Shown piece after piece: positions 1 to 10,092 of a DNA stretch of 64,000 bases (within the stretch, counting starts at the first letter, position 1; each line of letters starts with the position of its first letter). A model generated the notes under the pieces. It did not search any database and was not told the DNA's origin. It was given only the letters and a program-made list of their open reading frames with translations. The position numbers and the translations under genes are program-made. The stretch is taken from positions 62,001-126,000 of the forward strand of contig JAJEKV010000233.1 of the NCBI GenBank assembly GCA_021234155.1, written 5' to 3'. This DNA is from Isoetes taiwanensis. Taxonomy: Eukaryota; Streptophyta; Lycopodiopsida; Isoetales; Isoetaceae.

Positions 1-325
1 TAACAACCAACACACTACCATTAACATTAATTATCACAACCATTGGATCCAACACATTTAAATTAAAATCCCCCTTAAACCCCCTTTGGTTTGGGTGCAT
101 ATTCACACGGGGGGTGACGTAGGGCAGCGAGAGCCCTTATTATATTTTGCACGTACAAAATCAACACCATATAGTATTTTGCTTCAAATCTTATAGTATT
201 TTGCAAATCTTGTTATACAGTATAGCAAATTTTGTACTTGCATACCCCACAAACGAGGAACTTTACGTACGGTGTAGATTCAGGAATAAGGGGTGAATAT
301 GCCTATCCAAACCCTGCATAGACAA
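1..325 (-). mobile_element. MITE-like palindromic repeat, copy 1
   Basis: The bases from about 70 to 325 are a short inverted-repeat element. One end reads GGTTTGGGTGCATATTCAC near 90 and the opposite end carries a degraded complement (GTGAATATGCCTATCCAAAC) near 295-315. The whole block, with about 70 bases of outer flank, is the reverse complement of 57268-57610 at roughly 94% identity by eye. A more symmetrical relative lies at 20041-20351. There is no coding capacity. The terminal type resembles PIF/Harbinger- or hAT-derived MITEs, but no clear target duplication was found, so the superfamily is undecided. Confidence 0.65.
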
Positions 326-1057
326 GTGTGCAATCGCGCATATTGTTATGAGTTTAAGGGACAAATTTTTAACTGTTCTAATTCAGATCTAAGGAGCATA
401 CATGAATTATACAAACATACATGATTGACAGTAACAGGGCGTTTCGGAGCTGTTGGAATAATCCATTTAACCTGACCAGAAAGAACGTAAGTTCATCTTA
501 AATTTAGACACATCTAAAAGGCAGCCCAAAGATCTCATCTGATAGGGTAAAAGGTTGGAACAAAAATTTGTGGTCATCTTGAGTTACTGGATTATCTTGA
601 ATGGAGGACAAACTAATGAATTAATGAAAATGAACATGTTACAACATCAAGAAATGATGCATTGTTCAAGATTATCCCCTCTATTCAAATACTGTAGATA
701 AGAGCAAGACTCTCTTTCAAATTAAAAAGTAACAAAATAAACGTCCTTATACATACACATGAAAATACGTACATTTGGAAGAGGTAAATCTCTCAAAAGA
801 GAAAGAAAGCTGCAGAAACACAGAACCATAAGAACCATTACAGCCTTGTATATTCAATTTAATAAACACTTCACGAAAGTTGACTGTTTCTTGTATCTTT
901 ACAAACATATTATTAGCCTTCAAGGAAGAGATTGCAAATCACGAAGTTCGGAACCAACACAACAACTTTGCTTGCAGAACTAATGGGAAGAAGAGCAGAA
1001 AAATTGGATAACATACTTCTCAAACTTTGTGTATTGTTCTTTAATTAATCTACGCAC
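326..1057. other. Probable intron of the acyl-protein thioesterase gene
   Basis: No exon-like protein similarity was seen on either strand. Because the splice donor of the thioesterase exon 2 lies at 1057 on the minus strand, this stretch is most simply the next intron, into which the MITE at 1-325 has inserted. The third exon would lie to the left of the window. Confidence 0.4.
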
Positions 1058-1318
1058 CTGGATCCACTATCTCCAAGGCCATGAAGCCAGACAACAGTAG
1101 CCAGATGCTCGCCTTTGGGTTCTAATATCAGAGGTTCTCCATATCCTAGCTTGTTAATTCTATCTATCCAACCTGGTCAAAAGCAAACTTGTCCATTCTA
1201 TATATTTATAACGCAGACAAATTCAACATAAAAACCTTTTGAGATTACCTGCTGGAGCCAACAAGAGCGGATCTGGTCTCGATATCTGTTTCCTAATAAT
1301 GGACGCACACATACCCAT
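1058..1318 (-). CDS. Acyl-protein thioesterase-like, exons 1-2 (partial)
   Basis: Two coding exons on the minus strand. Exon 1 runs 1318-1249 (ATG at 1318-1316) and exon 2 runs 1172-1058; both have GT donors and exon 2 an AG acceptor. The spliced frame reads about 23 residues ending RPDPLLLAPAG, then WIDRINKLGYGEPLI and ATVVWLHGLGDSG. The last motif is the N-terminal hallmark of acyl-protein thioesterase/lysophospholipase-like alpha/beta hydrolases, where the WLHGLGD loop helps form the oxyanion hole. The family removes palmitate from cytosolic proteins. The GXSXG serine, Asp and His of the catalytic triad would lie in later exons outside the window. It could be a complete gene extending left or a truncated copy. 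The reading comes from splice-site inspection plus family knowledge. Confidence 0.72.
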
Positions 1319-1975
1319 ATTTGCGCTCCTGCTTCAAGCAGAACTGAAATTGGGATTCCAATTGAGTAATAAATTATGATTTTCCGCTCGTTGATTTTCT
1401 CGTCACCTTCTCGTCACGTTGTGGCATACATGTAACATGATCTTGGATGTGATGCAGGTCAGAACTTTCACACTCTGGTCAGCTGATCAGTTTTTTTGAG
1501 AGAGAGGAAGCAGGCAAAGAATAATCCATTTGCAGCCAGATTGAAGCTCATTTCGACAATTAACCAGATGGAAGACTATTTCTGCGCTATTTCACGTGTT
1601 GAAAAAATCTCATAAGACTTCTGCGTTTTGTCATTGCTCAAGCTCCGAATGGCTCGGACGCAATTGGCAGGGCCGACAATGATCAATGGCATTGTCAATT
1701 ATATCTCCTCCGTCGGGCATCACACCCTACTTTTCTTAATGCTAGTAATGTATTTATTAGATTAAGTTTGCACAATTAGTTTTTAGTTTCAAATTTGGGA
1801 AGGGTTAATTCTCGCAGACTATGATTCTTGCACGGTACTATATTCAAAACCGTATATTTAAGGCAAGTTGAGCAGTTTGCTTGTTTTGGAGGTTTTCTTT
1901 CTATTTTGAAGGGTCTTTAGATGATTTTTATTCTCATGGTATAAAAAAGGGAAATTATTAGAGTTTTATAGATAT
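1319..1975. other. Upstream region of the thioesterase; nothing else recognised
   Basis: This is the 5' flank of the minus-strand thioesterase and probably holds its promoter and 5' UTR. No repeat, long frame or RNA gene could be supported here. Confidence 0.35.
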
Positions 1976-2648
1976 GATCCTTACACTTGACAATTGACTT
2001 AACACAACTTCAATGGAACTTATCTATTTGCATTGCAAATTCAACATTTAACAATAGTCATAACCTTCGAAATTAATCATATAGGTTACTGTAGCAATGT
2101 AAACGAATGAATTACTGTAGCAATGATCCCATGTACTGTAGCAATGCAATAATCACAACCTTATTCAATCATAATTCCTCCTCAAGTGATCGATCGGCAT
2201 GCTCCTGATTATCTGAATACGTTTACAGGGATAATTCTGTCTTCTTATAAGGTTGATCGACGGTTTAGGCAGTTAATCCGGCCGTTTTCTTATCTTCTAA
2301 ATATGCTCTCCTTTGCCACCTAACATTCGATCTTATCTGCTATTTTCACCTTACGTATAACCGTCATTAACAGTAATGGTCTTGGCCTTGCTAAGTTAAT
2401 GTCCTTAACCATTAACTTGGCCCTTTACCATATCTCTAGCATGTTTAGGTCTATAACCATGTATCAACGTGGATTACCTTTTTAACCATTATAGGCATAT
2501 TTGGATCAACATAATGCCTTCACAATTCATGTCTCCTCACAATACTATATGCTGTGGTTTCTCCTGTACAATCAACAGTCAGATAACACTGCTCAAGTCT
2601 TTATATTTACACCAATTATGCAATGACCTTAATCACACATTTCCAACA
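1976..2648 (-). mobile_element. Probable 3' LTR of the Copia element
   Basis: On the minus strand a purine-rich tract (GAAGGAGGAA) just downstream of the pol stop is followed at once by TGTTGGAAATGTG. This is the usual order of polypurine tract and Copia LTR start, and places the LTR edge at 2648. The far edge near 1976 is a guess; no second LTR exists in the window because the 5' side of the element is missing. The interval contains repeated ACTGTAGCAATG motifs near 2090-2140. Confidence 0.5.
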
Positions 2649-2689
2649 TTCCTCCTTCATTGCATAATTAAGAAACTCTAAGATCATTT

Positions 2690-2936
2690 CTGAATTGCTG
2701 CATTATGAATTTCTGAGATCATTCCTGAACTGCAATGTTATATAACTTTGAGATCATATTTGAACTGCAAAAACTTTCCTTTTGGTAACCCTTTGGCAAA
2801 TATATCTGCAACCTGGCTGCACTATGAATTTCTGAGATCATTCCTGAACTGCAATGTTATAGCACTTTGAGATCATATTTGAACTGCAAAAACTTTCCTT
2901 CTGGTAATCCTTTGGTAAATATGTCTGCAACCTGTT
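2690..2936. repeat. Tandem duplication of the Copia pol 3' end
   Basis: Two units of about 120 bases (roughly 2696-2815 and 2818-2936) share the same series of motifs: TTTCTGAGATCATTCCTGAA, then GAACTGCAAAAACTTTCC, then an ATATCTGCAACCTG-like end. The right unit encodes the last residues of the RNase H region (QVADIFTKGLPEGKF); the left unit is an out-of-context copy of the same end. Confidence 0.75.
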
Positions 2937-3396
2937 CTCCTGTACTTACATATGTCATTTTAATGTACTTCTTTGTGGCCATATCCCTGATAAAATGAAT
3001 ATTTAACTCGATGTGCTTGGTCCTTTCATGATCTACTGGATTTCTAACTATTGCTATGCAGCTTTGGCTATCAGTTAGAATAGGTGTTGAATCATTTTGT
3101 TTGCAGTTTAACTCTTCCAACAGCCTTCTCAACCATGTGATTTCCTTTGCAACAAGTGAAGCAGCTGCATACTCAGCTTCAGCTGAAGACATTGCTATAG
3201 CTTTTTGCTTTTTGCTTCTCCATGTAATTGCTCCACCTGCCAAGAAAACTACATACCCTGATGTGGATTTCCTTGTGCTCAAATCGCATCCCCAATCTGC
3301 ATCACTGTATGCACATAAGTTAAGATTTGTTGAGTTGAATGTGATTCCATGCTCCTTTGTTCCTTTTAAATATCTTAGGACTCTTTTGGCTGCCAA
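2857..3396 (-). pseudogene. Copia RNase H domain
   Basis: The 179-residue frame carries the Ty1/copia RNase H signatures in order: YSDADWGCDLSTRKSTSGYV, SSAEAEYAA, WLRRLLEEL, TKHIELNIHFIRD and VADIFTKGL. In the family this domain degrades the RNA strand of the RNA/DNA hybrid during reverse transcription. It is in register with the reverse transcriptase frame at 3397-3942 but is separated from it by a TAG, where the family has a Trp (between SPSKEH and LAAKRVLRYLKG). The element is therefore decayed. Confidence 0.92.
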
Positions 3397-4492
3397 CTAG
3401 TGCTCCTTGCTTGGACTATTATTCCTTCTGCTCAATACATTAACAATATAAGCTATATTAGGTCTGCTATTATTTGCCACATATAATAAGCAACCAATTA
3501 GAGCTCTAAAAGGTTTTTCCTCCATTTCCTTTTGCTCCTGTTCTGTCATGTCTTTGTCTGCAGTAAGTTGATGCCCTGGTGTCACTGGAGTTTTTACTGG
3601 GTAAGCATCTACCATATTGAACCTGCTCAACATATTGTCTATGTGTCTGCTTTGCTTTAGTTTTAGAATTTTCTTTTCTCGATCTCTAATCACTTCAATC
3701 CCTAAGAATTGTTGAAGTTCTCCCAAATCTGACATTTTGAACCTTCCTTTCAGAATGTTTTTGCAAGTATCCAAAACTTTTGTGCTGTTTGCTATCATGA
3801 TACAATCATCAACATATAAGGCAATTATACAAAAATCCTCATTTACTTTGAACCTATACAAGTTCCCATCATTTTGGAGTTTCTCAAAACCTTGATCTTT
3901 CAGAAAATTGTTTATACACTGATACCATTCCCTTGGAGCCATACACAGCCCTATTTAGCTTCCATACTTGATCTTCTCCTTTTGCAAAACCTGGTGGTTG
4001 CTTCATAAATATATTCTCATCTAACTTAGCATTTAGGAAGGCAGTTTTGACATCCATATGGTGAAGCTCGAGATCCCAAGCATTTGCCATAGCTAATAAC
4101 AATCTTATGCTTGTGAGCTTAACAATTGGAGAAAACGTCTCCTGATAATCTTTTCCCTTTTTCTGAGTATAGCCTTGAGCTACCAACCGTGCTTTATACC
4201 TCTTGCTACCATCTGCATTAACTTTTATCTTGTATATCCATTTACTGCCTATTATATTTTTATCTCCAGGATTTTCCACTAGGTCATAAGTTTGAGTTTC
4301 CTCAAATGAGTTTAGTTCCTCCTTCATGGCGTCTTCCCATTTTGTCCTGTCTATGCTTTCCAATACTTCTTCAAGTGTTTTAGGTACCTCTTCATCCTCA
4401 ATCAATGCCATAATTTGTTCAAAATCCTGTGTCAAATTTGCAATCCTTTTGCTTCTGCCATATTCATTTCTGTCATATAGATCACCTTCCAA
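3397..4492 (-). pseudogene. Copia reverse transcriptase, frameshifted
   Basis: This is a Ty1/copia reverse transcriptase in two overlapping frames. The 5' part (4492-3884) has SKWIYKIKVNADGSKRYKAR, LVAQGYTQKKGKDY, ETFSPIVKLTSIR and HHMDVKTAFLNA. The 3' part (3942-3397) has PREWYQCINNFLKDQGF and the catalytic YVDD box. The join falls at the VYGLKQAPREW motif, where about eight bases are missing around 3940, so the polyprotein is frameshifted. The frame ends at the TAG near 3397. Inactive copy. Confidence 0.92.
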
Positions 4493-4514
4493 TCTGGCCT
4501 CTTCTCTAAGTTTT

Positions 4515-5816
4515 TCAACTTGGCAACTTTTTCTTTGGTATTACATTATTCTCAGTGAGATTCCTCATGCCATTTCTTTCCTCTGAAGTTGTTATTTTGC
4601 TGTCACAAATTTCTGATTTACTGTCATAATCCATATCAGCAGTAATGTTCTTGCTGTCCCTTTTATCCACAGTTGTTGATTTAACACCTATTCCTTTATT
4701 TCTATCTTTGTATAAGATACTCTCCTCGAACACAACATCTCTGCTCACAACTATGGCTTTGCTATTTGGAATAAAGATCCTATATCCTTTGCTCTCTTCA
4801 TCATAGCCCACAAGAAAGCCTATTTCAGCTTTATCATCAAGTTTCTTCCTCAATTCAGAGGGTACATGAACATATGCAAGACAACCATAAACTTTGAATC
4901 TATCATAGTTCAAACTTGCTTTATTTTTAGACCATAACAATTCAGGAATATTACCTTTAGTGCTTGAAGAAGGAAGCTTGTTTTGAATCAAAATTGCTGT
5001 TTTGAGAGCTTCTTCCCAGAGATAGTTTGGTAATCCACTGTTTTTTATCATAGATCTCACAGCATCCATGATGGTTCTATTTTTTCTTTCAGCTACACCA
5101 TTCTGCTGTGGACTATATCTGCATGTCAATTGTCTCCTCATGCCATTAGTAATGCAAAAAAGCCTAAATTTTGTGGATAAATATTCACCTCCTCTATCTG
5201 ATCGAATGCATTTCAATTTCTTACCAGTTTCTCTTTCCATTTCATGTACATATTGTTTAAATGCATTCAAAGCTTGTGACTTCCTTTCAAGACAATAGCA
5301 TTTGCATTTTCTTGAGTAATCATCAATAAAAGAGATAAAATACCTTTTTTGAGTTCTTCCCCTTATGTTTAAAGGACCACATAAATCGGTATGAACCAGC
5401 TCTAAAACATCTTGAGCTCTTGCCTTTGATTTTGAGAATGGTAACCTATTAATCTTCCCAAGCATGCAACCTTCACATAAATGTTTTTCTGGATCTATAT
5501 TATTGCAATTTATCCATCCTTTGTTAGCTAGAAATTTTAGATTGTTGTGATGAGTATGAGCAAGCCTGTTATGCCAAAGAGCAAAATCTGAAACGGTTAC
5601 TGCATTTACTTCCAAATTTTTCAACTGAAATAAATTTCCAACACGAATGGCCTCAAACTTTTTTTCATTTCCCATGTAAATATTACAAGCTTGAGAGTCA
5701 AAGTTGACTCTATAACCTAAATCAACCAACTGACTGACTGAAATTAAATTTTTGATAATACTGGGAACACAAAGGACATTTTCAATGTCTACTACATTTC
5801 CTTCTAAGTCAATCAA
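4515..5816 (-). pseudogene. Copia GAG-pre-integrase and integrase
   Basis: The 433-residue frame contains the GAG-pre-integrase and zinc region (HNRLAHTHHNNLKFL, then CEGCMLGK) and the integrase catalytic core (LELVHTDLCGPL, FIDDYSRKC, SDRGGEYLS, PQQNGVAERKNRT). These supply the D, D and E of the DDE centre. The C-terminal end is acidic and low in complexity before the reverse transcriptase frame. It is interrupted upstream by a TAG at about 5817, next to the protease part. Confidence 0.93.
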
Positions 5817-6205
5817 CTACAATAATCCTCTTGCTTCAATTGATTGTAGAGCTCCATTTCCAACTTGAACATTTTTGGCATGGATCTTTGACACCTTCTT
5901 GAGCAGATCAGTAGTTTGAACTACTGATCTCTCAGCTCCACTATCAACTACAAAAGGATCACAAGGTTTGTTAGCATGTATTTGATGATCAAGAACAGCA
6001 AGTTCATGTTTTACCTCATCTTCATCATTGCTCTTTTCCTCCTCTTCATGTTCTTTTGTAATAAAGGCTTTTTCAGATCCTTTTCTTCCTTTCCCCCTGT
6101 CATATCCTCTTCCACCTCTGCTGGTATTGCCTTTTTCCCCTTTTTGAATCCTTAGGAGTTGGGCATTTTGCTGCTACATGTCCTCTCCACCCATATTTCC
6201 CCCCT
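5817..6205 (-). pseudogene. Copia protease and gag zinc-knuckle remnant
   Basis: Reading on from the integrase, the minus strand encodes PFVVDSGAERSVVQTTDLL, whose DSGA is the aspartic protease centre. Upstream is a lysine/glutamate-rich gag stretch and then GWRGHVAAKCPT, which is the last half of a CCHC knuckle. The first two Cys are absent: Copia similarity stops at about 6205, where REV7-like sequence begins. The rest of gag and the 5' LTR are missing. Confidence 0.8.
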
Positions 6206-6216
6206 TTTTCCTGTAG

Positions 6217-7195
6217 TAATGGTGAAATTGCAGATCTGGTGTGCGAGTTCTTAGAGGTCGCCATTCACACACTTCTTTCGGTTCGAGGTTTATATCCTTC
6301 AGGTGTGCGATTTGTTTCTAGCATATGCTTTGGTAGCCATTTCATGAAACCTTTTTTTTCAAATAATAGAGCTTATGCAGGTATAGTTAACAGTTTGCTT
6401 ATTCCATATTAATCGTTTCCTGTATGTTTCCCTTGTGAGAATGTAAAAATTATAACTGTGTTACAGAAATGGTTGAATGCCGCGTAGATGGTTTTTGTCC
6501 CATATCTCGTGCACATATAGTATTTTGAATTGTTTTTGTAATATCATTATTTGCATATCCTTCGAAATGATTGCAGAATCATTTGAGCGTAGACGCCATT
6601 TCAATGTGCCAGTGCAACGATCACGCCATCCTGACTTAATAAAGTACATTGAGTCTGCTATTTCAACACTAAAACCATGGATTCAAGAGGTGTGGAAATC
6701 AAGTTATGAAATCTTGTGCTATTCTATATATTTGTATATTCATGCGTAAAGTTTACTTACGCAGGGCGTAGTGGAAAAAATTGCCATTGTGGTACTTGAT
6801 AATCAACAGATGCCTTTGGAGAGGTTTATTTTCAAGTTTCATGTGAAGCAGTTACTGTTGCAGCATGTACCTGTAGATAACCTGGAATTTAGTCTGAGGG
6901 CATTTCTTTTAAAGATTCCATTAGCAGATCCATTGCTGTGTTCGTTACCCCCAGGTTGGCATTATGGATTCTTTATTTTGCTTCATCCAACAGTCTATAT
7001 TTACCAAGCTGTATCAAATTTTTTCAGATTGTTCATGGGAAATAGCAGTCTATTCTAAACGACTTCCTGGGGATACTAGCCGACAATATTACTTGGGCAG
7101 GCCCTCCTCAAATATCACCAATCAAGTCAATGAGCAGTGATCCACTAGACGTGCAATTATATATTGAACACCCAATGTGTAGCGCATCTAGTTAG
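6217..7195 (+). pseudogene. REV7: REV7/MAD2B (HORMA) gene, 5'-truncated and frameshifted
   Basis: Four exons fit plant REV7, the HORMA subunit of translesion polymerase zeta. Exon 1 ends at 6302 and encodes GEIADLVCEFLEVAIH and SVRGLYPS. Exon 2 (6577-6689) gives SFERRRHFNVPVQR and LKPWIQE. Exon 3 (6765-6954) gives VEKIAIVVLDNQQMPLERF and FSLRAFLLKIPLADPL. Exon 4 (7028-7195) gives DCSWEIAVYSKRLPG and, one frame over, PPQISPIKSMSSDPLDVQL and YIEHP before TAG. All introns have GT and AG ends and phases join correctly. Odd points: no start codon, because the Copia fragment abuts the first exon (a polypyrimidine tract and TAG at 6213-6216 could be an acceptor); and a one-base frame change near 7085-7093, with about eight family residues missing. 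Either a broken copy, or a live gene with local sequence errors. Confidence 0.85.
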
Positions 7196-8599
7196 CACCA
7201 GCTTTCCATATGTGGAATCCACAGTCTCTGAAGTATGCAAAGAGAAGATGGCCGTGAAGAACTAGATTCTAAAAGCCGGGAGATCATTTTAGTGGAAGAG
7301 TCTGTAAACGAATTAAGGGAGATTCATAACCTACCTATTTGAAAATGTGATTGTATTTTCAAACAACCTCAAACAAGCAAGGTATGCAACCAACATTTGT
7401 CTTTTGTGCTACTTTTTGGGTTAGGGCCAACCCTAGGTGTGGAGTAGCAGAAAGCTGAATATGCATGACATGTACCAAAGAAGGGTCAAGAATATGATAT
7501 GTACCAAAGAAGGGTCAAGATTTGAGTAGAAGTTGAAGAGGACGTATGAGAATGAAAATTGGCAACATCCCATGAGAAAAGCCACGATAGACGAAGAGTA
7601 GAGGCAGTTCGGGTCATAAGGTGCAGAAGTGATATGACTTAATGGTTAATCTCACATATGTGCTGACATGGCAATCTATGTATTTACATAGGACCATGGT
7701 TTATAGTTTAGCATATATTTAAGTTCATGTATGCCCCTAGCCAGGTTAGGTGTCCACATGCTGTGCTCTACACGTCACATATGTGACTATCTTCTATATG
7801 TGACTATCTTCTGTAGCAAAAAAAAAAAAAAAAAAAAAAAAAGAATATCCAATCCATCATATTTTATTTTTTCACACCATCTCTCTTTCTTTCTTGTCTC
7901 TAGCTTGTTGAGTTCTAGCCTAGAGACGGTGGGCAAACTGGGCAAAAGGCCTGATGGAGTATGGAAAGGATGTAAGAGGAGGTAGTGCTAGGATTACTAC
8001 ATAATGCTATAGACATGAGGCAAACTAGAACGACTAGGGCAACCAGTGCAAAAATGAGCCACCAACAAAAATATAAGTATAACAAAATAGATGGCAAATC
8101 AAGATAAGACACAACTAAGAACAACTGGGACTCTACAGCTCAAGGGACTACTGGAACCCATGGTGCAAATGGGAAAATGTGGCCAAAGAACTGAAGGAAT
8201 ACTTGCAATGTATGGATTGTAAGCAGTAATACAAATAATAAATGAGGTTAACAGAACAAACGGGTAAAGTGAGATAATGGAATAAGCACCATGAAGCTTG
8301 AGAGAGCAAAGGAGACGATCAACTCATCAAAGAAGATCACTAAAGAACGTAGGATAAACAAGATTGAGAGGGCAAAAAGGGAAAAACTGAAATGGAACCA
8401 ATGCGATGGCGAATGTATAGCAAAATAACAGGGGGTTCCATGGGGATTTGATATGGATGTAAAAATAACAATTCCTATTTAAGTGATACACATTTTAAAT
8501 TGACAGCAAACACTTCATTCTGCAACTTGCTAGGTGACCATTTCTAACACTCCCCTTTAGCTAGCATTTGTCCTCCAGATGATGCCAATGGCATTTCTA
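7196..8599. other. No gene recognised; REV7 3' flank with short repeats
   Basis: This is probable REV7 3' UTR followed by unassigned sequence. A 27-base unit ending in CCAAAGAAGGGTCAAG is directly repeated at about 7468-7520. A short TGTGACTATCTTCT duplication lies at 7783-7813, immediately before a run of A. Confidence 0.4.
7818..7841 (+). repeat. A-tract of about 24 bases
   Basis: A pure A run that could be the tail of an inserted retroposed sequence. No matching target duplication was seen around it, so its origin is unproven. Confidence 0.6.
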
Positions 8600-9330
8600 A
8601 ATTCGACATGCTTCTTTTCATTCAATGTTTTTTTGTCAAAATGTCTGCTTCTTATAGATATATACTGCAAATCAATTTCTCCTTTGGCCACTACTGTAGA
8701 TATAGAAAGTTGCCCTTCTTCGGTGGGCAGTCAATGATAGATATGCCTACAAAGCCAGAAGGGATCAGGGAATGGGTCAAGATGAAAGTTACTGATAAAA
8801 TATGGGCAAATGCGCAAGGAAAAATGGAATTCTATAAAAGAGAGATTAATCCTATGGTCACCTACACACAACAGCAATATCTCCTTGATCATTTACCTAG
8901 GGCACACCAACACTTGATTTGTCGGATGAGGGTTAGCTCCCATCACCTACGAATTGAGTGTGGATGATGGCGTCAGATTCCTAGGGACCAAAGAACATGT
9001 GAAGTTTGTGGCTCACAAGAAGTTGAAGTTGAACACCATTTTCTTATTGTCTGTCCAGCGTACGCAGCCATAAGAGATCGCGTATGCAGCCATAAGAGAT
9101 CGCGAGAGTCGGATCTTCGAAATGTATATACAGTTTTTCAGTTACGCTCATAGTCACTTGCATCTCTCCTTGAGGAGATATGGCAAGTTCGTGAGGTTTC
9201 TTTGTAGAGATGGACTGATTTGTCGCTCTATGTTTGTTTCTGATATCTCGTCTCCTAGACCGTAGGGTCTCTATGAGATAGTGAATAAATTTACTTTACT
9301 TTACTTTATTTTACTTTACTTTACTATGTG
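8600..9330 (+). mobile_element. LINE 3' fragment with CCHC region and (TTTAC)n tail
   Basis: The frame opening near 8608 reads KVTDKIWANAQGKMEFYKR, HLICRMRVSSHHLRIECG, then an in-frame TGA, then WRQIPRDQRTCEVCGSQ and VEHHFLIVCPAYAAIRDR. The CX2C...H...C arrangement after an arginine-rich helix is typical of the region C-terminal to reverse transcriptase in many non-LTR elements. The TGA stands where the family usually has Arg, so CGA to TGA by CpG decay is likely. A 23-base tandem duplication disrupts the end (9062-9105). The element ends in TTTAC repeats at about 9288-9325, a common LINE tail type. The reverse transcriptase itself is missing (5' truncation). Confidence 0.72.
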
Positions 9331-9410
9331 ATTGTGTGTGCTAAAGTGAGAGGATGTGAGGATGTGTGTGGATCATCCAATCCAGTACATATTGATCAAA
9401 TCATATTAAA

Positions 9411-9545
9411 ATTCCACCCAAACCAAAGGGGGTTTTAGGGGGATTTTAATTTAAATGTGTTGGACCCAATGGTTGTGTTAATTAATGTCAATGGTAGTTA
9501 TGTGTTGGTTGTTAATGCCAATGGTTGTGTTAATTTATTGAATTT
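9411..9545 (+). repeat. Partial copy of the MITE outer flank
   Basis: It starts abruptly at CACCCAAACCAAAGGGGG and continues with the TTTTAATTTAAATGTGTTGG and AATGGTAGTTATGTGTTGG sequence. That sequence also flanks the complete copies at 1-325 (inverted) and 57268-57610. The MITE body is missing here, which shows that the flank is repeated on its own account. Confidence 0.7.
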
Positions 9546-9559
9546 ATAACGAAAAGTTT

Positions 9560-9783
9560 TTTAAGATAGATAGATAGTAGTTTTAACGTCACGCCACTAG
9601 GCAGCATCCAACTGGACATGTGACCACACACCACACTACATTGCTTGGTTGGGCCCTGCCCCCAACCACCTTACATTGCGTCTGTTGAGATTTGACCCCC
9701 AACAGTACCGAGTGCGATTCTGGGCGGTCTCGAACTCGAGACCACATTGCTAAGGAACTAGTGTGTTACCACTAGACCAAATA
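9560..9783 (-). mobile_element. tRNA-derived SINE
   Basis: On the minus strand the element starts with a tRNA-like head. A good box A (TGGTCTAGTGGTAAC, complement of about 9765-9779) is followed after some 22 bases by a box B (GGTCTCGAGTTCGAGACC, complement of 9726-9743), the normal spacing of an internal pol III promoter. A tRNA-unrelated body of about 140 bases follows and ends at TATC repeats near 9570-9587. There is no foldable acceptor stem, so this is a SINE and not a functional tRNA gene. Confidence 0.7.
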
Positions 9784-9789
9784 AGAGAG

Positions 9790-10092
9790 CTCGTGGTATA
9801 AATTTATACCCTGACTTCCTTTATAAACAATTTCGGTATAAATTTATACTGCTCTGGACATTTTCATGTGGGGAGATGGTATAAACTTATACCGCTTGAG
9901 CTCACTGGCGGTTTCCCTGTGTACTGCTTGAGCTCACATGGTAGAAATTTGTATCATTTGAGCTCACGCGATATAAATTTATACCGTTCAATAAATTCAA
10001 TGTATCGCTTCAGCTCACATTGTAAAAATTTATACCGTTTGGTGCAACGCCTCCTGAGCTCCCATTTGGTATAAATTTATACCATCCAATAA
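9790..10092. repeat. Minisatellite of GGTATAAATTTATACC palindromes
   Basis: Seven or eight degenerate units, mostly 35-45 bases long, each combine a self-complementary core (GGTATAAATTTATACC and variants) with a linker containing GAGCTCAC. Examples are at 9796, 9833, 9880, 9970, 10022 and 10070. The cores could extrude as small cruciforms or form hairpins in RNA. No gene overlaps. Confidence 0.75.

Noticed and set aside
9726-9780. A functional tRNA gene
   Set aside because: Box A and box B are good but no acceptor stem closes; the downstream body and TATC tail fit a SINE.
9790-10092. CRISPR-like array
   Set aside because: Regularly spaced palindromes, but units and spacers are degenerate, the host is a plant nucleus and no associated genes exist.
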